Shown in pieces: positions 58,971 through 64,000 of a stretch of DNA of 64,000 bases. The DNA is taken from positions 2,666,001 to 2,730,000 of the forward strand of contig NC_018397.1 in the NCBI RefSeq assembly GCF_000208865.1, given 5' to 3'. The position numbers and the translations under genes were made by a program. The notes under the pieces were generated by a model. That model made no database searches and was not told the DNA's origin. It saw only the letters and a program-made list of their open reading frames with translations. The stretch's first letter is position 1, and each line of letters starts with the position of its first letter. The stretch comes from Neospora caninum Liverpool (lineage: Eukaryota > Apicomplexa > Conoidasida > Eucoccidiorida > Sarcocystidae).

Positions 58971-61400
58971 CGTGACGCAATATGGTGCAAAACGAACCGT
59001 TTTGGCAAGGGACGAACGTCAATAACAAGACGGGCGTCGCAGCGAGAAGCAGTCTGTTTTCCGGCCGGTAGATGGACCGGCAAAAACTGGGACAACCAAC
59101 TCTACCGCGGAAACGCAAAATAGCAGGCACTAGGTACTTTTAAATAAATGCGTGGTATGAGGAGAGATGGAACGACAAACAACAAGTAAATGAACGCCGA
59201 AGATTTCGACGTGCGCCGGAACGAGGGCGATACCTCTGTCAACTGCATGCACTTGGGATCACGTACACCTCTACATGTACCCTTCCAGGTACGACTCTGG
59301 CCTGCAATGAAAAAACCGTCGGCGAGGAGAAGTTACCGCACTGCATTTTTTCGCTCCCTAACAACAAATGGAGAACTCGACTCATCGACAAGTTTTTTTC
59401 CACCTTGACCAGCTTTTGCACCGGGAGTCAGCTGCGTGTGTGCCACACAGCATTTCGGGAATTGATCGGTGACGTCTTGGCGGTCCTGTCGGTGGCCGCC
59501 AGTTCAACTCAAATTACAGCCGTGTGTGGCGGAAAACGTGTTCTCTCTACTTCCTCGTGGAGTTGAAAGCTAAAACGAATGGTCGAAATGGGAAACAGCC
59601 CGCGAACCGATCTGCGGCGCGAAGCAACCATGTTTCGGTTTCGTATGTCTTGGATATGAAACAGCCCCAAGAAATATTGCTTTCTCGGAATGCAGTGACT
59701 TGGTGAGCGTCGTGACTGACAAGAAATAAGCAGGATTTCTCAGAACCAGGGGGCAGCACGGTTTCGGTCACTTCCAACTCTTCTATACCGAACAGGGGTG
59801 GGCCTTCGGCAGTCTGGGAACAGGCATTTCAAGAAGAGGACTATTTGACGAGGGGCAAACTCAATTAACGACGATTGTCGCACAGTATGTCCCATTGGTA
59901 CCATGGCGCAGACAGCAGGCTGAAGCGCAGCTACCGTGATGAGTTTCCGGTTTTCCGTATCACCTCAAAAGACGCTGCTGAAGCTGTCGCCGCATACGGG
60001 CCCTGAATTATTTGACACTCCTCTGGTCAGGTGTGGTGCTTTCATCATAAAGTGTGGGACAATCAGAGAGATTGTTGGCCCATGTACACACCTTTCAGAC
60101 ACACTTGATAACGAGGAACCCGTTCCTGGGTGATAGAGTGCTAGACTTGAGCTACAGGTGCTCAGGAAAAGTATGCACAGTACGAGGCCGTCGGTTATGC
60201 TTCCCAGTGTTTGAAACGCTACACTCACCAATTTATCATGCCGTGTGAAAAAGGACACTCTTTGCGTCGCTGGAAAGAGTAACCAGCCCGAGGTGTTACA
60301 GGCGCGAGCACAGAAGCTCTATATAGAATATCCCAGTGGACAGATGAGAGATGTTATGTCGCAACCACCGTCAAAACGGGGGCTCCATGCAAGTCATGAG
60401 CGTCATGATTCGTTCAGCTGTGGTACGGTGAACTGCGGCTGCTCGTCAGACTACAGCAAAAACGGTAGACAGAGACTTTGTCAATTTACGCTTTGTCTAC
60501 GTCGTCGGTTGCCGTCGGAAGGCTGCCCGCAGCCCAGTGGGTAAAAGCGAAACTTCCGAAATCACCCTTTCACCATTCATAAAGTGACTCTCGGCGTTGC
60601 AACCCCCTTCCGGAAGCGGAGACCATAGCGCATTCATCCTACAGAGACCCAATAGCGGCAAGCGGCACTGCCACGGCTCCGCTAGCAATCACCAACGGTG
60701 GAGGAAATGGATACTGAGTTGTACGGGGGCTTCAGCGCCCAGCCCACAAGGAAGTGTTGAACTGTAGGTGCGCTCGCAGCTACAGATTGAAAGGCACCGT
60801 CTCCGCCTTCGGTAATAGCAGTGTGTCCGAGGAAGGTTTGCGACTGCGTCTTTTATGAGGATGAATGACCTTGCCAGCGCGATTGTATTTTTTGCGACAC
60901 CTGAAGAGCTTCGTCTCGCAGATGCATCGAACAACATATCCAGCGGAGCGGAAGGCACTCTTCTGTGACAGCAGACAGGACGGCTAGCGGACCAGCGGCC
61001 CGCGGTTTGCGTCTTACCTGAATACCGCTTCCGCATGTCTCTGATTGCATAGCCCCAGAATGCAGCGATCATCTTTCGATATTCCCTCGACAGAAAAAGG
61101 GGATGCCTGCAAATTGATCTTCATTCATCGTTGGAGCGCTAAACAAGTCCTCTCACGAGGTGCCCCCACAAATGGTCTCGCCACTGAGCAGAACAATTCT
61201 CAAGACATGCCATGTGGTCTATGTCAAGGGGCCAGAGCCAAGCGGCAGGCACGTGTTGCGACCACGTTGATTGTGGCACTCTTTGTATGCGTACTGGAAC
61301 TCTATGCGGACAGTCATTTTTGGTTTTTTACTGCCATACAGGTTTCTGCCGGATCATGTTTTGCCTCAAGGCTATTCTCCTGATTTGAGACGGTCGCTGG
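58971..61400. other. Divergent intergenic region, no supported gene
   Basis: About 2.4 kb between the minus-strand small gene and the plus-strand secreted-protein gene. Most open frames are under 100 codons on both strands and start from non-ATG codons. One frame from the ATG at 61060 to 61383 has a hydrophobic stretch (TTLIVALFVCVLELY) and ends 17 bases before the next gene; it is mentioned as a finding, not called. The rest shows nothing recognisable. Confidence 0.4.
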
Positions 61401-62918
61401 ATGGCGTGTACCGATAGTGCGATGCGCCCGTACATAGCCGGAAACATGCCGACACCCATGTTTCAAAAAACGGCCAGGTTCTGGCGCTATATGACTTGCT
61501 TGGCTGTGATGAGCTGCGCTGCTGCGGCTTTGGGTCTCCAAACTGGCCCAAATCTCCACCGCAGGCTAGGCCGCTTTGAGCCTGGCATGACTGGCTATGT
61601 GCCCCAACGCAGGGGCACATCAGTCAAGCATTCTCCTACCGAGCATTCTCCTACTGAGCTATCTACTACCGGGCGGTCTACTGCCACACCACTTGTCAGC
61701 CCACATGAAGGTCTCCTACATCCATACACGACTCTGGCTGGACAGGCGAGATTCCCATTCGGAAATGCGGCCCGTCAACATGCTTCCAACGTCCACATCA
61801 GGACACGTACGCTTTCTGGCTCGGAGTTGCCCGAGATTGGAGCTTTTGCACGGATAAAGCAACAAGTACCAGAGTTAGACGACGAGGAACTCAATCAAAG
61901 GACTGAGAGATGGGTAGAAAATACGGCTAAAATGTTAGAAGAACCAAAGGGGGAGGATTCAGGTGACGAACGGCCATTTGAGGACAGTGAAGAGGTAAGT
62001 GAATTAAACACAGTACTTATGCGTCTTCGGCAGCGCCTTAGCGAATCTAAATCAGCACGCGCGAAGGTAGACAATTGCCTCGAAAAGCTGCAACTATTCC
62101 CAAAAGAAATTGATGCTGGAGAAGTCTGCCAAGGAGAACGGGACGAGGTCTTCGACCACTGCGTTAAGCAGGTAGAACGCTGGGTTGCAAACGGGAAACT
62201 CTCTTCTGTGTTCAACTACTACGAAGTACCTGCTGTCACAGGCTATCTGCTTTTCGTCCCTCTGCCCAATCCACCTTCCGACTTTCTGTTCTACGCCCGG
62301 TTACTGAGGAGAGTCGCCAACGGGCCTTGCCGCGAGTTTAAGAATGAAGACGAAATTGCAAATGCTGTAGCATCTCTCTTGTATACTGTTCCAGCTGCAG
62401 TGGCAGAACTGTCTGCAGGGTATCGGCAGTTCCATCTGCCAATGGCAGACAGTATTACACGTCTGCTCACATTGGAGCTTTTGGCACGTCTATTCTTCCG
62501 TTACGCTTACTGGTTCGTTAACAATCCCAGGAAGCTTGTCCTTCTCAACCAGGCATGCCGCTCTCAGAGCATTTGTCGAAGACTGGTCAGAATGATCTTA
62601 CATACGAGTCCGCCAATGGGGGACATGAAAGCCCCACCGGCTATGGTCCGGTGGTTTGCATCGTACCTTAAACTCGTGGTCCCCAATAGAGGGGGACGTG
62701 TGATGCAAGCTTTGGCTCCGCTGGTGGCGGAGACCCTAGCATCCTCCTTACACCACGAATTTCCGGCTGCATCACAGCCTTCGAGCGAAGGTGACCAGAA
62801 GGAACCGGCAACGCCTTTACCTCGTCAAAGGCAGTCGGTTGCCCTTCGTCTGCGCAAGTTATTCAACTTATGGAGGCGCAGGAGACAACGTAGAGAAAGG
62901 AACCAGAATTTGGAGTGA
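61401..62918 (+). CDS. Probable secreted or membrane-anchored protein of unknown function, 505 residues
   Basis: A single uninterrupted frame with ATG in a favourable context (CTGGATGG). A hydrophobic stretch at about residues 30-45 (MTCLAVMSCAAAALGL) behind a charged start looks like a signal peptide or anchor. Next comes a 5-residue Ser/Thr repeat (HSPTE, HSPTE, LSTTG, RSTAT), then an acidic helix region (PELDDEELNQRTERWVEN; EEPKGEDSGDERPFEDSEE) and a Cys-containing helical domain with several hydrophobic stretches (VTGYLLFVPLPNP; LLTLELLARLFFRYAYWFV). It ends in a strongly basic tail (LRKLFNLWRRRRQRRER). I do not recognise the family. Intronless genes with an N-terminal signal and no housekeeping homology in this organism are often dense-granule or lineage-specific surface or secreted proteins; that assignment is inference. 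Its later hydrophobic stretches could be buried helices or membrane spans. Confidence 0.75.
   Translation: MACTDSAMRPYIAGNMPTPMFQKTARFWRYMTCLAVMSCAAAALGLQTGPNLHRRLGRFEPGMTGYVPQRRGTSVKHSPTEHSPTELSTTGRSTATPLVSPHEGLLHPYTTLAGQARFPFGNAARQHASNVHIRTRTLSGSELPEIGAFARIKQQVPELDDEELNQRTERWVENTAKMLEEPKGEDSGDERPFEDSEEVSELNTVLMRLRQRLSESKSARAKVDNCLEKLQLFPKEIDAGEVCQGERDEVFDHCVKQVERWVANGKLSSVFNYYEVPAVTGYLLFVPLPNPPSDFLFYARLLRRVANGPCREFKNEDEIANAVASLLYTVPAAVAELSAGYRQFHLPMADSITRLLTLELLARLFFRYAYWFVNNPRKLVLLNQACRSQSICRRLVRMILHTSPPMGDMKAPPAMVRWFASYLKLVVPNRGGRVMQALAPLVAETLASSLHHEFPAASQPSSEGDQKEPATPLPRQRQSVALRLRKLFNLWRRRRQRRERNQNLE
61629..61688 (+). repeat. 15-bp coding tandem repeat (four degenerate copies)
   Basis: Two near-identical copies of CATTCTCCTACCGAG are followed by two diverged copies, encoding HSPTE, HSPTE, LSTTG and RSTAT just after the hydrophobic N-terminus of the 505-residue protein. 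Ser/Thr-rich repeats of this type can carry O-glycans or vary in length between strains. Confidence 0.85.
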
Positions 62919-64000
62919 AGACTCGATAATGTTAGTACGAATATAGAGACACTGTCCCCGCCGTTCCCCCCGTTCCACACATGTGTTCATGCGGTGGGGT
63001 TCCCAAGGACTGTGTTGCTTTTTATCTGCTGAGGGTATGATTCATCTGATCCAACTGGACTCTTGCGTGTTCTGTGCATGATATTCTGCTTTTTTTTTTA
63101 GTTGAAAACTGGAGCGCGCACTTGCACAAGCATTGATTTTACTGTTTCCAGGTGTGACCTGGCAAAACTCGTGGTATCTGCTTCCACCTGCATGCCAATG
63201 CCGGCTCTGCATCGTGGTACTGGCGCACTCGGTCTCGTACGGGAGTCGAGCTCCGTAACGACACTCAACAGCATCAACCACAGAACAGGGGTGTAGCGTA
63301 ACACAGATCCTTTACTCGCTGCGGGAAGATCGATCCAGAATCGCGTAGCACACAAAAGCAGCAACCGATAATATGCCAGTACATGGCGCACTACGTACGT
63401 CACGTTGCTCTGCCCTCTCGCCTTGGGGTCGGACTCTGTAGGGCTCCATAGCTAAACACACTTGGTTCCGAATTCCGCCACAACCTGCCCGCCTTAGAAA
63501 TGATTCGGGTGGTTTCTTGTTGTCAACAGTCATCCAGTTTCCGATGACGTCGAGAAGCGTGACGTTACGGAGCAGTGGCCATGTGCAAGTGCACACTGTC
63601 GATGCGGCTATGCTCTTCCTCATCCGCCCGTTGTCGGCTGCCTGAGGCATGAGAGAGGAGACCAAGTGAGCATCATGCTCCCTGTGATGCTGCCAGCTCT
63701 CCCGCGATCCCAGCCAACGAAGTGGCACGTTCTGAAACATCCTGTTTCTCTCGGCAGTTCCACTTTCTGCTAGATGTCGTCCTGCTGCCACTGTATCCGA
63801 GCACCGCGCTATCGACGCTGATTATTTGAAACTTTCGCAAAGAGTCAAGCACAGAATGCCTTCATCATTTGGCGCCAGACTCTGACGTTTGGTTCGTTCA
63901 CTTCTGCCTTCGTATGAGAGCGTACTTCCTGCCGTGAGCGTGACGCTGCAGCCGGCAGCTCTGGGGCTTCCTGGGGACGCATGCATTTCCTTCACTTGAG
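62919..64000. other. Right-edge region, no supported gene
   Basis: The longest open frame (63312-63791 minus, 159 codons) starts from GTG, shows no motif and mixes all residue classes evenly. A short T run lies near 63092-63100 and may belong to the 3' untranslated region of the secreted-protein gene. Nothing else is supported. Confidence 0.4.

Noticed and set aside
63312..63791. 159-codon minus-strand frame
   Set aside because: Starts from GTG, no recognisable feature.

Overview
The window reads as nuclear DNA of a coccidian apicomplexan, almost certainly Toxoplasma gondii or a very close relative. The reasons are large genes split by GT-AG introns, long Ser/Glu/Arg-rich low-complexity stretches inside proteins, many intronic TA microsatellites, palindromic TGCATGC motifs, a nuclear insert of mitochondrial cytochrome b DNA, and a cystathionine gamma-lyase whose 417-residue model carries Ser77 and Asn360, which I recall as hallmarks of the T. 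gondii enzyme. Exon models were built by hand from splice sites, phase and homology; no alignment was run.

Layout. (1) 2728-5979 (+): XRCC4-like DNA-repair protein with large disordered insertions. (2) 10074-17804 (+): WD40-repeat protein in eight exons, with a 34-bp minisatellite and many TA tracts in its introns. (3) 21353-26575 (+): plant-type vacuolar sorting receptor in eight exons (signal peptide, PA domain, Cys-rich luminal domain, one membrane span, sorting-motif tail). (4) 29355-37980 (-): unrecognised 2262-residue protein in three exons. (5) 40021-51973 (+): GRC3/NOL9-type polynucleotide 5'-kinase of rRNA processing, twelve exons, with the kinase core split by very long insertions. 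(6) 54279-56400 (-): cystathionine gamma-lyase, three exons. (7) 58830-58970 (-): first exon of a small single-span membrane protein. (8) 61401-62918 (+): secreted or membrane-anchored protein of unknown function. A mitochondrial DNA insert containing a piece of cob lies at about 53535-53830.

The window has two textures. To about 52 kb it is GC-rich, with intron-rich housekeeping-type genes and pyrimidine-rich introns. From about 52 kb to the end the base composition is more even, genes are smaller and farther apart, TA tracts disappear, and the genes are metabolic, membrane or lineage-specific. The genes do not form a pathway: DNA end joining, vesicle sorting, pre-rRNA processing and trans-sulfuration simply sit side by side, as expected for a eukaryotic chromosome.
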